The notes below the pieces were generated by a model that saw only the letters and a program-made list of their open reading frames with translations, was not told the origin of the DNA and ran no database searches. A stretch of 64,000 bases of DNA from Toxorhynchites rutilus septentrionalis (taxonomy: Eukaryota > Arthropoda > Insecta > Diptera > Culicidae): assembly GCF_029784135.1 (NCBI RefSeq), contig NC_073745.1:310882258-310946257 (forward strand). Direction: 5' to 3'. Made by a program: the position numbers and the translations under genes. Below are positions 20,276-32,870 of this stretch, piece after piece. How positions within the stretch are numbered: the first letter of the stretch is position 1; every line of letters begins with the position of its first letter.

Positions 20276-22470
20276 TATCTATTTATTTATTTATCACCGT
20301 CTTCGTCCTGGACGTACAGACTGAATAATGGTTAATAATCTATACAATATTCTTCATCTTCATTTTAAATGTGCTTTTGGACATATTCAGATCGAATTCG
20401 TCACTGATTTTATTAAACGCACGAAGACACGAGTCGAACGGATTGTTGTAGCCGTAGTTGGTTCTATGACGGGCAAGTGCCAACAGAGACGAACTCCGGA
20501 AACGTCGAGGTGGAACATAGAACGAGATTTGTTCCAGAAGTTCAGAACAGTCAATATTGCCTCGTAGCAAGTCGAAGACGAATAAGCGCTGCAAATTGAC
20601 CCTCCTGGATAAGGTCTCTAAGTCGATCAGTTGGCAACGGTCGGAATATGGAGGAAGGTCGATAGGATCGTTCCATGGAAGTTGACGTAGTGCAAACCGT
20701 ATGAACTTCCTCTGTATGCGTTCAATATTGATTATGTGCGATGTGTAGTATGGGCACCAGACAGTAGCAGCATACTCCAGTATACTGCGCACCAAAGAAC
20801 AGTAGATCGACTTCAATGCGTGTATATCGGTGGAATCGGAGGCGTGCTGGCGGATAAATCCAAGAGTAGCAAAAGCTTTAGCGGTCGTGATTCCTACGTG
20901 TTCGTTGAACCTGAGTTGGGCGTCAATGGTCACTCCTAAATCACAGATAGATTTGACCCGGTCAAGCGAGTCTGCTTCCATAAAATATTCGTGATAAGCA
21001 ATGTTGTAACGGCGACTGAGGGATATGATCTTGCACTTCTTACTATTGACCTGCATGCCGTTATCACCACACTATCTTCTTGCAAGGCGACATGATCCAG
21101 GGGCGAGGTGATGCACCGATAAAATTTCAAATCGTCGGCAAAAGAAAGCTTAGAAGAAGAGAGCAGTGAAGACAAGTCATTGACAAAGAGGATGAAGATC
21201 AGAGGGCCAAGGACACTACCCTGAGGTACGCCAGACGTGATACTGAATGATCTAGATTTTGTATAATTAACCATTACGTACGCGGAACGATCCGTCAAGT
21301 ACGACCATAACCACTCCATAAACCAATCGGGGAAGCCCATGTGCTTCATTTTGTTGATAACAGTAGTATGCGGAACACTGTCGAATGCCTTCGAGAAATC
21401 AATGTACACCGAATCTACTTGTCGCCTGAGCTCTATTTCACGAGATAGAGCGGTGACGTAACACATGAGGTTAGTTGTGGTACTTCGATGTTTCATGAAG
21501 CCATGCTGGCTATCGGAGATGATCAAAGATGACACGCTGTACAACACCTTGTGTACTAACTTTTCGAAGACCTTGCTCAAACAACTCAGTATTGATATTC
21601 CACGATAATTGCTGACATGAACGCAGTTTCCGGATTTATGGATCGGAACAATGCAGGCACGTTCTCATGCAGCCGGGAATGATCGGTCACGCAGAGAGCG
21701 GTTATAAGAGCGATGGGCCCCGCCAAGGTGGAAGAGCAGTTCTTGAGAAGCAAGGGAGATATTCCATCTGCACTCGATGCTTTCTTGGTTCCTTAAATTC
21801 TTTTTTCACATCTTCAGAGGAGAACTGAAGAGCTGGAAATGTGATGTCATATGATGGTATGTGAGCAAAGCGACGACAAACGGGAGACACTTTGCTGAAC
21901 ACACTCTCAAAAAATGTAGCGAAAAGTTCCGCTGCTTCAGCATTCGAGCTTGCATCAGATTCCCCGTATTTTATATTGAATGGAACGCGGATAGATGATC
22001 TCCGTGTTCTCACAAAGTCCCAGAAGAGTTGAGGATTTAGTTTCATATTCGACAGTACCATAGAAATATAGTTTTCGTATGATAACAGAAGAAGTTCTCT
22101 ATAACTTGTTTCCACTTCTCTAAGATTGTTGCGCTCTCCCTCAGATTTTGTACGGAAGAATCTTCTGCGTGCTTTCCTGAGGGTGTTGCGTAGATGTCGC
22201 AGCTCAGGAGTCCACCATGGTTTGCCAATAACGGAGGCTCGTCTTTCCCGAGGTACGTGTTCAGTTAATACTTGATTCAACTTATCGTAGAGAGTCGAAA
22301 GTAATTCATCCGCAGTTCCGTCGCTCATTATACCGTCCCAGTCAATGTTGATGAGTGTGTCGTTCAATCGGTCGAAATCACAGGCTTGAAAATTGTACGA
22401 CACGTTTTCATTGCAGTCTTCAGGTGTGCCTGAGTCATTCACGTTTTCTTCGAGCAATATAATAAAAGGT
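20276..22470 (-). mobile_element. 5'-truncated CR1/L2-like non-LTR retrotransposon
   Basis: Minus strand. The 3' end is a short tandem tail, GATAAATAAATAAAT on the minus strand (20276-20295), as in CR1/L2-type LINEs whose tails are short repeats rather than poly(A). The ORF2 remnant carries the linker and RT but no endonuclease, and there is no RNase H. The 5' end is lost near 22460-22470. It landed in the left arm of element B, right after TTAATAGAAATTT; the same phrase continues uninterrupted at 14437 in copy A. No clear duplication seen. Confidence 0.75.
20340..22457 (-). pseudogene. CR1/L2-like reverse transcriptase, several frameshifts and a stop
   Basis: Three open pieces in order on the minus strand: 22457-21702 (linker, KPWWTPELRHLRNTLRKARR), 21580-20936 (RT with DSVYIDFSKAFDSVPH, SGVPQGSVLGPLIF and LSFADDLKFY) and 21056-20340 (thumb and C-terminal region, DLGVTIDAQLRF...YAATVWCPYY). 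The breaks are a frameshift near 21790, a TGA in place of Trp in the SFPAAWKRA-type motif near 21664, and a small deletion or frameshift near 21060-21075 before MQVNSKKCKI. The catalytic FADD is intact. The apparent ATG at 21580 is internal, since RT sequence (CIVPIHKSGN...) continues upstream in frame. Confidence 0.85.
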
Positions 22471-22732
22471 GGATGGTGATTGTCCCCCTTCCTACCCCCT
22501 TCCTGTTGATAGATTGATCTAAAATTTGGAACACATCTTTATCTCTGGTGTCATTATAAAACTGTGTATTCCATGATCTTGAAAATCCAAGATGGCGACC
22601 GCTACAATATGACGGATTACACATTTTCTCAGAACCGCTTCAATGTGGGTATCAGACGAAAGAGCTTGACTAGTATAACACAGTTATTAATGAAAAATGT
22701 AAGTTCAAAATGCCCGCCACCACAAAATGGCG

Positions 22733-24189
<1,457 letters not shown>

Positions 24190-24208
<19 letters not shown>

Positions 24209-25008
24209 TTTTCAAAACATCATCAATATGTGTATCAAAAGAAAGTTCTCGACTAGTAGAACATAGCAGATCATGAAAAATACAATTCCAAGATGGCCGC
24301 AGTCCCCAAACAACTAATTACTTTTAAAATGGTCTCATTCTGTTTGACTTCAGATCAATCAGTCAACAGGAACAGGGCTAATTTTTTATTAATGTTGGAC
24401 AACCCTACAAACACTCAAACATACATACAAACAGGGCAAGCTGAATGGAACTATTAAAAAGTAATTTTTTATTTGGGAACTGCGGTCATCTTGGATTTGG
24501 ATGTTTCATGATCTACTATGTTCTACCATTCGAGAACTTTCATTTGATACCCATATTGATGGGGTTCTGAAAAAATATGTAATCCACCATTTTTTAGTGG
24601 CAGCCATCTTAGATTTGCATTTTTCATAAATAACTGTGTTCTACTAGTCAAGCCTTTTCATTTGATACCCATATTTATGGGGTTCTAAGAATATATGTAA
24701 TCCGCCATCTTGGATTTTCATTGTTCATAAATAGCTGTATTCTATTAGTCAAACCCTTTTATTTGATACCCATATTAGCTATTCAATATGGAATTATTAT
24801 ACAAATTATTCAAAATTTCAGAGAATCAAAAATAAAATACTCCGGATAATCAAATCCCGGATAATCGAGTCCAACCTGTAATTGCAAATCATAATTATAT
24901 TACGTTTACCGAGAGAAAATTCATTTTTTTATGACTCGATTATCCGGAGGATTCGATTATCCGGAATGATAAAAAAAATCAATACTCCGGATAATCGAGT
25001 CCGACCTG
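24190..25008. repeat. right arm and tips of element B
   Basis: Contains inverted ~120-bp units (GATACCCATATTGATGGGG, TAATCCACCATTTTTTAGTGG, then TTCTACTAGTCAAGCC) that mirror the left arms of copies A and C, then two successive CGATTATCCGG-type tips (24835-24885 and 24888-25008). Confidence 0.65.
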
Positions 25009-25010
25009 TA

Positions 25011-27145
25011 CTATTACTTGAGAATTATTTTGTGTAACATTAGCTATTTTAATTTTTGTATTATTTATGTCCAGTTTAAAACACTAGAACATATTTTTTT
25101 TGAAAAGCTGGCATTAGACCGCCATATATGAAATGTTGGTAGGTTGAATACACTCTTTTGAAACCACTGTCACTTTTACTCTAAAAACTCCAGTCCTATC
25201 TTCACTTTTGTTGTATCTCTTCAACACTGAAGGTGCGATACAATTTCACAAACACCTCACGACTACCGGATAATTTATATTGTGCCACTGTCCCATCGCT
25301 ATAAATCGACTTATTATTCCGATCCGTCGGAATACCTCAATCGCGTACCGTCGCGTTAAGAATTCTCGAATCCGCAAGTTGAACACCGAAAAGGCGGAAT
25401 CTGCCCGGTTCTACCGCCCGGTATTTTGCATACGAATGACCCCATCATAGCGTACCGCACGAGGGATGAATTCTCGCATATAAAAATTGACGGATTAGGA
25501 GACATATTCACAAAATCGCACGCGGACAACCGAAGTCCCACGCCCTGTCAACCCCCGCCACCGTTGCTGTCTGTGTTCACACAAGAAGAAACTGACATTT
25601 GAATGCAACCGGCGGAACAGTCGGCGGCGGGTAGAGCAAGTGACTCGAGCTCCGGTGAGGCAAGCACGGGAAGTGTTTGCGTGATGCATGTTTTCTATTA
25701 GCGGCCCCATAACCCAGTGACAAAACGAACCACGCTCACGCCACTCGATTCCTCGATTCCAGCTTCCCACGTTCCGCAAAAAGTGTGCGAATGTCCGACT
25801 GCCAATGGCCTAACAGCGGGATGATGTTCCAGAAATTGGTCACAGCATGAAGGTTAACGATTCGGCTGGAGCTTCTCCATGCCGTTGTCATAAAAGGTGC
25901 GATAAATTCCTCTCGCCGAATCCTCGAAAAAAAGATTTTTTCCCATCGTGAATTGTGGTGCTGATTGCAGCGCGCTAATTCGGTTTGGCACTATGTGGGA
26001 ATTTGGCACAGCTCTGCGCTTATTTTGTTGCGCTTGCGAAAACCTGTTTGTCGTTGGAGGCGTTTGACACTGAGACGTTTGCGGAGCCGGTTTGTGTTTC
26101 GCGATGAAGAAGAATATTTTTTGCTGCGCACGGAATTCAGGGAGTTATTGGAGGGACTTGGTACTCGAACCCCCTATGCAATCAAACAATACAACGTTCA
26201 ACGAGACTTGAAGTGCTGCTAACGAAGTACCCTCCTCAGGTGAAGGCCAATAAATTCACTACACGATTACGCTATCAGCGCTCTTCCCAGAACATGACAA
26301 CGTCGACCCAAAGTCAATTATTTTATTGGATTTTATATTCACTCCGCAATAAATTCCACACGTTTTTTTAACGTTGGCAGAGCGAGCGTAAAAACTGATT
26401 TACATTAAGTGAACTTGATCAACCGGGCGCCCTTAGCGAAATAACGTCATCCGCGGACACTGATGAGCTGCTGCTGAGTGTGAGATACCGTCCGGACCCC
26501 AGATGGTGGCATCATACCCGCCTAGCTTGAAGGGCACGCCATATATCAACGGGGCTGCTGACAACGATCGATCATCTTTCGTGTGTGGGGAACACAGCCT
26601 ACGCCCACTCTCCCATACTGAAGGATCAATACATCTTGGAACAACGCTTTGAAACTCACACACGCACTTGTTGTGCCAGAAGGCGACAGGCAATTTTTAT
26701 TGGTTCTTTTGTTTATTTTTTTACGATTGAGCTATAAAATTTGACACGAATTGAATGGCGAAGCGCATGGCGCGTCATTCGTCATCTGGGGCGTGTAGAG
26801 TATGACATACTTGGGCCGCCGCCGCCGCGTGATGTGTGTCCAGAAGCGTGGATAATTTTACGAACCACCCACACTGCCTGAAGAATGTGAGTCTTCTGAA
26901 ATTCGGACGAATATGTAGTAAGTTAATACATATTAATTTGTATCTGATTTGTGTATGGAAGACAATTTATGTTGTGAGTTTTCAAAAATCTTGATATAGA
27001 GGGATGTATCAATCAAAGTGATTTTTTTGAGGCGGCCCTAACCTTGACCAACCTGCAACCAGTGCTTACGTACTTTTTCAGATATTTCAATGAGGAGTAG
27101 ATCTCAGCCCATTTCCAGCTATCATTTTAGTTCTTAAAAAAATTC
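25011..27145. other. unassigned, largely complex sequence
   Basis: From about 25200 to 26900 the sequence is richer in GC and CG words (CTACCGCCCGGTATTTTG, GGGCCGCCGCCGCCGCGTG near 26813) and free of the repeats seen elsewhere. Open frames here (25495-25779 minus, 25965-26222 plus, 26433-26693 minus) have no recognisable domain. It is probably host background. No splice-site-bounded exon could be supported. Confidence 0.4.
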
Positions 27146-27540
27146 TTAACGAATTTCATGTCAACACGACTGACCATTGACAACACCATCTCGGATTGCA
27201 GTAAACTTTTTGAGTGTAAAGACATTGGTCATTCAAGCCACTTTTTTTTATTTAAATCGTTTATTTTGACAGGCTCAGTTACATAGGTTTAAAGGAGCCG
27301 AACTCCTGACAAGCCACTTTGAATGCTTGAAATACTCATAAAAATAAAACTTCTTGAAAAGGTCCAAAGTTTTCTCCTTAATTTTTTACAAAAAAAAACT
27401 ATCTCAAAAACTATAAGACCTACCAAAGTTTGATCAAAGAAACAAATGTAGAAAATTGTTTGAATCTTCATTTTAAAATATATATATTTTTTTTTTATAT
27501 TTAAGGTAAATGATTTTGGTTTGTCCAGTCGAAAATATGA
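27146..27540. repeat. partial foldback-family arm
   Basis: Starts AACGAATTTCATGTCAACACG, a diverged form of the terminus GACGAATTTCATGCCAACTCG at 61038, followed by GTGTAAAGACATTGGTCATT, the phrase found at 61100 and (inverted) 63830. It continues with the ACAAAAAAAAACTATCTC and GACCTACCAAAGTTTGATC words of the arm and fades near 27540. Interrupted by a tiny LINE fragment (27245-27309). Only one arm is present. Confidence 0.65.
27245..27309 (-). mobile_element. 65-bp dead-on-arrival I-group LINE 3' end
   Basis: The reverse complement reads TCAGGAGTTCGGCTCC...AACTGAGCCTGTCAAAAT...ATTTAAATAAAAAA, the extreme 3' end of the 6.0-12.1 kb LINE family plus a short A-tail. It is flanked by an 11-bp duplication, CAAGCCACTTT, at 27234-27244 and 27310-27320. 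Joining the flanks restores the foldback-family phrase seen at 61108 and 63826. Confidence 0.88.
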
Positions 27541-28029
27541 TCATGGTATGCCCACTTTTTTGAATGCTCTAATTCAGCGCTCCCGTGTCAAGTAAGGTAT
27601 TCGAATGTTTCAAAACATATAAATAAAATTGTGTTTTTCATGGTTTACAGTAGTTTCCTAGTATATTTTTACGGAATCACATGTTTTAAAGGATTATAAA
27701 ATACACCTTCAATTTGTGTCAACGCTCTCTCATACGAGCTAACTTTTAATCGATCACCAGATGATTATTTGGCACGTATTCAGACCTTTTCTGGATTATA
27801 ACACTTACTAATATTGTAAACATCATGCTTGCAAACCATTTGTATCAGATTTACATAGCTAAACCATTAAATTAACGCATTTTGATGAATTCAATTCTGA
27901 TCATGAGTTGTCCAATTCAATAATGTCATTTTGTCTACATCATTTCAGATGTTCGACATATTAAATTAAAGCCAATTAGCTGGTCGACAGCTGCAGAAAA
28001 TTAGAATTATGTTTTCGTTATTATTGATT
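27541..28029. other. unassigned AT-rich spacer
   Basis: No gene or repeat recognised. Confidence 0.4.
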
Positions 28030-28301
28030 GTATTTGTTTTTTGTAATTTTCATGGTCTCGAGACCAAAGGCGCTATATTTTGTTATATTTTTCCTGGAAA
28101 GCTGAGGATTTTTTAAATAACATATGTCGAAACCAGGGAAGTGCTTTTTTCGTATTTGAGTTACGATTTTTCAAAGTCATCCGATGGTCCAAAAATCATT
28201 TTTCCCTATTTTCCCAAAAACACCTTTTTTCAAAAAAAATTGATTACTTTTGAACTACTGGACCGATTCAGATACAAATGAAACCAAATTAGGCATGTGA
28301 A
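28030..28301. repeat. 'ATGGTCTCGAGACCA' repeat family, joined to a 143-bp unit fragment
   Basis: Contains CATGGTCTCGAGACCAAAGG and GAAAGCTGAGGATTTTTTA, which recur at 52741-52810, inverted at 54355-54430, and in part at 54890-54930. The sequence then passes into AATGAAACCAAATTAGGCAT, part of the 143-bp unit, which continues beyond the hAT insertion at 29155 (CATGTGAAGGTTTTAGGGC). Confidence 0.6.
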
Positions 28302-29154
28302 CAGGGTTGCCAACTATAATTTTCAAAAACCAGGATAAATCAGGATAGTTCATTTTGGGACGTACGTAAAGTTCGTGCCGATTTTTAGGAGAACAAAGCC
28401 TTTTTTTTATAGGCAGGCATACATCTATTCAATTTTATGTGCATAGTTTTGTTCCACAATCTTTCGCCATGTTTCATACAGCCTTAATTGTATGCTGTCC
28501 ATAAAATCGAAGTTCTTGAATTAATTTTGTAGAGACCTGAACCTTACTTCAGCAAACTTCCACTTGTCCTTTTTTAGGCCTCAACATTTTTTTCCACAAC
28601 ATTGCATTATTAGTATTGTCGTTCGTGATACTATGACTATGACAATAAATGACATACATTTTTTGTGGTTTATGAATAATTTATAATTATATGCTTTACA
28701 AAAAAATCTACTAAATATCTATAACTCTGTAATCCTTGACATAAGATTCTGGAGGGAGAGAGAGAGAGAGAAAAGATCTCGCAAAATTACCCTCAATGTT
28801 CATTCATTCAATTGGTGCTGAAGGTTTAATTTTCTGTCATTGTGAAGCGAAAAACAATGGATTTTCAGGTGGAATAAACGCACTACGTATTTAAGCATTC
28901 AAATATACGTAATAACAAATGATACACGAAAGAAAGAGCATTCGCTATACTTGAAGAACCGGAGAGCTTTTTATGTAGTCTATTCTGACAGTTCTCATTT
29001 CCAACCAGGATCCTTTTTATTGTGATAAAATAAAAAACTAAAAAATCAGGATCACTTTGGAAAAATCAGGCAAAATCAAGTGTTTGTCAGAATGTCAGGA
29101 TACGAGTCAAAAAGTCTGGGAAATCCTGAAAAATCAGGAAGGTTGGCATCTCTG
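28302..29154. mobile_element. non-autonomous hAT-type element
   Basis: 853 bp with terminal inverted repeats CAGGGTTGCCAAC (left) and CAGAGATGCCAAC (right, reverse complement) and an 8-bp duplication CATGTGAA at 28294-28301 and 29155-29162. Eight-base duplications and CAG-type ends are hallmarks of hAT elements. The interior has AAAATCAGGA-type words near both ends and a short (GA)n run at ~28752, and no transposase. It sits within a 143-bp-type unit, so that repeat was already present when it inserted. Confidence 0.88.
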
Positions 29155-29162
29155 CATGTGAA

Positions 29163-29694
29163 GGTTTTAGGGCACAATAAATGTTTTTGTTTAGATATTC
29201 CTCCCCCCTCTCAAAACAAAAAAAAATATATTTTTTTGACTCGATTATGTACAGGATTCGATTCGATATACCGTCAATTTCCGTCAACGCGAATATCAAT
29301 TGGACTACCAACATCTTCTAGGATGCTACTTGAGAACATATGAGGATGATTTTTTCCCATTTTCTTTCAATATTTTTTTTAAATTTTCGGCGTTTTTCTC
29401 GCAATAAAATTAATCTATTCATCTATTCAATCTATTCATTTATGAATTCATGATAAAAGTTATACTGTTAATAAATTAATGTCATCAGTTTTTTTTTAAT
29501 TTAATTTTAAATATGCCTGAATGATGTTTATGAGATACTTTGTTATGATTTATCTTGTGTTCGAGAAATTATTGATTGTTTCTACCATCCGGTGTCCGGT
29601 CGGATAGTAAGTCACTAAACGGTATCTGGCCGGATAGCAAATATTGGCCGGACAGGCCGAATACCGGATTTCCTTTTCATCTCTAATATTTACA
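29163..29694. other. spacer with repeat fragments
   Basis: Continues the 143-bp-type unit to about 29215 (ATTCCTCCCCCCTCTC), then has a fragment (CGAATATCAATTGGACTACC near 29290) resembling 31895 and 45245. 29590-29670 is rich in CCGG/CCGGAT words arranged partly as inverted repeats (GGTGTCCGGTCGGATAG, GGCCGAATACCGG), suggesting the remnant of a small DNA element. No gene seen. Confidence 0.4.
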
Positions 29695-29945
29695 CTGATG
29701 AAAAAAATATTTTAAAAGTTAGAGTTCATTTTGCTCAAAAATGTATGTTTCTGAATTCTCCAAAAAGTTCTGCGAATAGCTCATACAATAACCAGCAAGT
29801 CATCTATACATCGGAAAATTACATTAGTTTTAATTTTCCAGACGAAACATGCAAAAGTTGTTGTGAAATAAACTCTTTTCCATCAGAAGTGGCCTTCTTC
29901 CAATGTATGGATGACTTCGTATCGGTTATTGTATGAGCTGCAGTG
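29695..29945. repeat. small hairpin, foldback-family derivative
   Basis: GCTCATACAATAACCAGCAA (29778) and its mirror TCGGTTATTGTATGAGC (29922-29938) form the arms, with TCATCTATACATCGG mirrored by CCAATGTATGGATGA. The phrases are those around the inner boundary of the 61-64 kb foldback. Confidence 0.6.
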
Positions 29946-31065
29946 TTTGGATTTCGATCAAAATCGAATGATACACAATGTTTCATGCAAGTAAACTCTC
30001 ACGAACATATAACCAAATATGAGAGGATCATTCAGATACTTGTATGAATGTCAGTAATCACTTGTGTAATATTTAGTGCTTAAACTAAGAGAGGAACGAA
30101 GACTGTTGATTGCATATCCGATCTGTATCAAACATCGCATACCATTTTCGAAGCCTGCATACAAGTTTGAACCGCATATATCGTCCCATTTTACTATAGC
30201 GAAACCCACTGCACAGAAAAGTGCAAAGCAATAAATGATACAAGAAAAATTACGTCATCATTTAGTCACCATTTGCGGGGAGCAGTGAATGGGAAAAGAG
30301 ATAAAACGCGAGAGTTTTTGCTTCTCACTGGAGCGGTGTTGCTAGTAAAACTAAGCGGTCTATATGAATATACACGTTTCAAAGGATAGCGGCGTTAAAA
30401 ATGGAAAATATAATCTAACTACCCTTAGCCTCTATCGAGCTAAATAATCATATAGTTTGCACTCTCTGAGACTTAAAAATCAAGATCTGCTACATTAGCT
30501 GAATATGAATCTTTCGCATTGCGTTGTTCGTACGATCCTGCTGTTTCATGATGCATGGAGAGGTCGGTATGCATATGTTAGAGGCAAAGAAGAAAATAAG
30601 CTTTCTGCACCGAAAGCGTATATGATGGCTTTGCTTGCATGCTGGTGTACAATGAAGTGCGAGCCGATGCAGAGTTGTCTCGTTCTCTTTTGTGTCGTGA
30701 TTTGCAACACATAACAACAATAGAATACCGCTGGGGGAAATGTTTCCTGAAAGATCATATTTGAACGAACGAAAGCGATTTTTTCAATGAGTGGATCATT
30801 TGGCAAACACTGATGAGCTGTTCATAAATATTTTTTTCAGGATTCAAACAAAATATTTTTTTTGGACGAAATTATGTTAAAGTTTTATAATATGTTGTTT
30901 TGAGTGGTATGTTTTTCAAATTTATTTGATATTTTCAATCAATTTTTTCGATATTTTCATTCTGTGGCAAAAATTGTTTAGGCCTTACAGTTTTTAATTA
31001 AGATTTTTTTGTAATTTTGAGCTATTTTTCAGACTTTTTACCAAAATAAAAATCCAAGTCAAAAA
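29946..31065. other. unassigned sequence
   Basis: No gene or repeat recognised. Overlapping open frames at 30490-30806 on both strands have no recognisable content. Confidence 0.4.
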
Positions 31066-31440
31066 AATAGACGGATTTCACGCCAATTCGTCTATGGGAT
31101 TGGCATGACCCTCTCAGAAATTTTTCCGAAAATTTATCTAGACTAATATATGGAAAGGGCTAAATATTTTAAAATTTTATTTTATAATTTTTGTTTTACT
31201 CGAAAATGGTAAGTCCTACAAAAATGTGATCTATGGAAGAGTTTTAGGAAAATTATCCAGAAAAATTCTTGAAAAAGTTTTTGTTAGGAAAACTTTTTTG
31301 CCATAAATATGCACAAGTTGCGATGTATGGAAGAGTTGTAGGGCACACATTTATCTACCATTTCATCAAAATCTGAGATAACCAAAATGATTGATAACCT
31401 GCTTTTGAAATCAGGTTTTTTGCAGTGTATAATTCAAAAA
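31066..31440. repeat. eroded foldback-family arm
   Basis: Starts GACGGATTTCACGCCAATTCG, a degenerate form of the family terminus, and carries GTAAGTCCTACAAAAATGTG, AAAAAGTTTTTGTTAGGAAA and TGCGATGTATGGAAGAG, all arm words. Confidence 0.5.
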
Positions 31441-31448
31441 AATATTTT

Positions 31449-32870
31449 TTTAGTATAGGATTCCGTTAGGATATCTGTTGGTTTTGGATGTTTGAAGAAT
31501 TACATCGCTAAACTCTTTGATAATGATTTGGTGGCCCTATAAAGGGTCGTTTTGTTTGGTTATTGGGTATTGTTTGTTCACTCCACCAGTGTTTACCGAT
31601 CGATGATGACAGAAGGAAAACAGTTGTCGGATGGTGCGTATCAGATAAAAGATACGGAAGTGGAACGAGATATGATGAAAATCGCCCTCTGTGAACCTAG
31701 ACGAGATGCCTCCTTTGTTATGTATGGATGAAATAAAGAAAAAAAACTCACCAAAGTAACAGAAGATACCGCACACAATTATCAATTTTTCTCATGAGTA
31801 AAAACATGTTACTTTATTATAGAGAAAACGTTTTGAATGGGAAAGGTAATTTTCTTTTATAATTTTCTCTTTCTGAGTGTTTATCCAACCCAATGCGAAT
31901 TTTAATTGGACTAACAACACCTAATACTATATGTAGAGCATATGGGAAATCACTTTTTCTAATATTTCTTCACTTTTCCAATTTTTCTCGCCGTATAAAC
32001 TTTTCTTGGGTGAAAATGAACACAACAAAACAGACAGCTTAATCAAAACGACCCGTTCTCCAGCGGGAACACACCTTGGTTTTTATTTATGAAAATTGAA
32101 ATAAATCGTTTCATATATCAAGTCATTTTTAACACAACTGTTACCATATAAAATTTTACACTTACCCTTGTGCTAAATTTTTCACAATACACTATCGGTC
32201 ATTGATATGAAATTTCACGAAGCAACCAGCATTAAAGCTCCAAATTTAAATTTTATTTGCTAGAATGATTCGTATCACTCACCTTACTTGCAATATAAAA
32301 ATGCCCCCGACTTGCATATGTTTGCAATGCCGATTTCCCCCGGTCACCTTGGTATTGATGTCTCTGTTATGGAACACTTCGGTGGTAACAAAAGCTCCCC
32401 CTACTTTCATGTATTGCAAGGTCGATTATCCCCAGGCAGCTTGGTTTAGATGTCCCTGTTAGGGAATACACTTCGGTGGAAGCAAAAGGTCTCCCTACTT
32501 TTATGTACTTGCAATGCCGATTTTCCCCAGGCAGCTTGATTCTGATATCTCTGTTAGGGACCCGCCGCATGTGTCGTCAATTTCGACCAATCAGAAGTGG
32601 GTATTTCCGTTAGGATAGGGATTGAGATTTTTAAATTGTACGATAGTTAGTTTCATGACATATATTATTTTCTTCAATATAAAAAATTGTTATGGAGTGC
32701 CGAAATCGATTATCGCAAAAATTTCATCAATCCATCATGGAATGACTGAGCCATAAGCGTTTGGAATTGGACCATTTTCACGATTTGCTCGATTTTCGAT
32801 TTTCAATTTGTACCCTAATATGTTCCCGAAAGACGTAATCCTACGTCAAAAACGTATTTGAGAAAAATGA
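31449..32870. repeat. repeat with an inverted partner at 56950-57375 and 3 tandem ~93-bp units
   Basis: TTCCGTTAGGATATCTGTTGG...CATCGCTAAACTCTTTGATAA (31449-31525) and ACATGTGTCG-type plus GATTGGTCGAAATTGACG-type blocks (32570-32860) match 57365-56960 in reverse order and strand. Between them are three tandem units at 32322, 32414 and 32509 (TTGCAATGCCGATTTCCCC...AACACTTCGGTGG...). The partner has about one unit. 31530-32295 is extra sequence: it holds a short inverted repeat (GGGTCGTTTTG near 31547, CAAAACGACCC near 32044) and a stretch resembling 43700-43880, so it is probably a separate insertion. Confidence 0.6.

Noticed and set aside
20736..20939. Plus-strand frame opposite the CR1-like RT
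   Set aside because: Antisense shadow of the RT C-terminal region, which has clear protein similarity on the minus strand.
25495..26693. Host exons in the GC-richer island
   Set aside because: Open frames are short and overlap on both strands; no recognised domain, no convincing splice-site pairs, and composition alone is not evidence.
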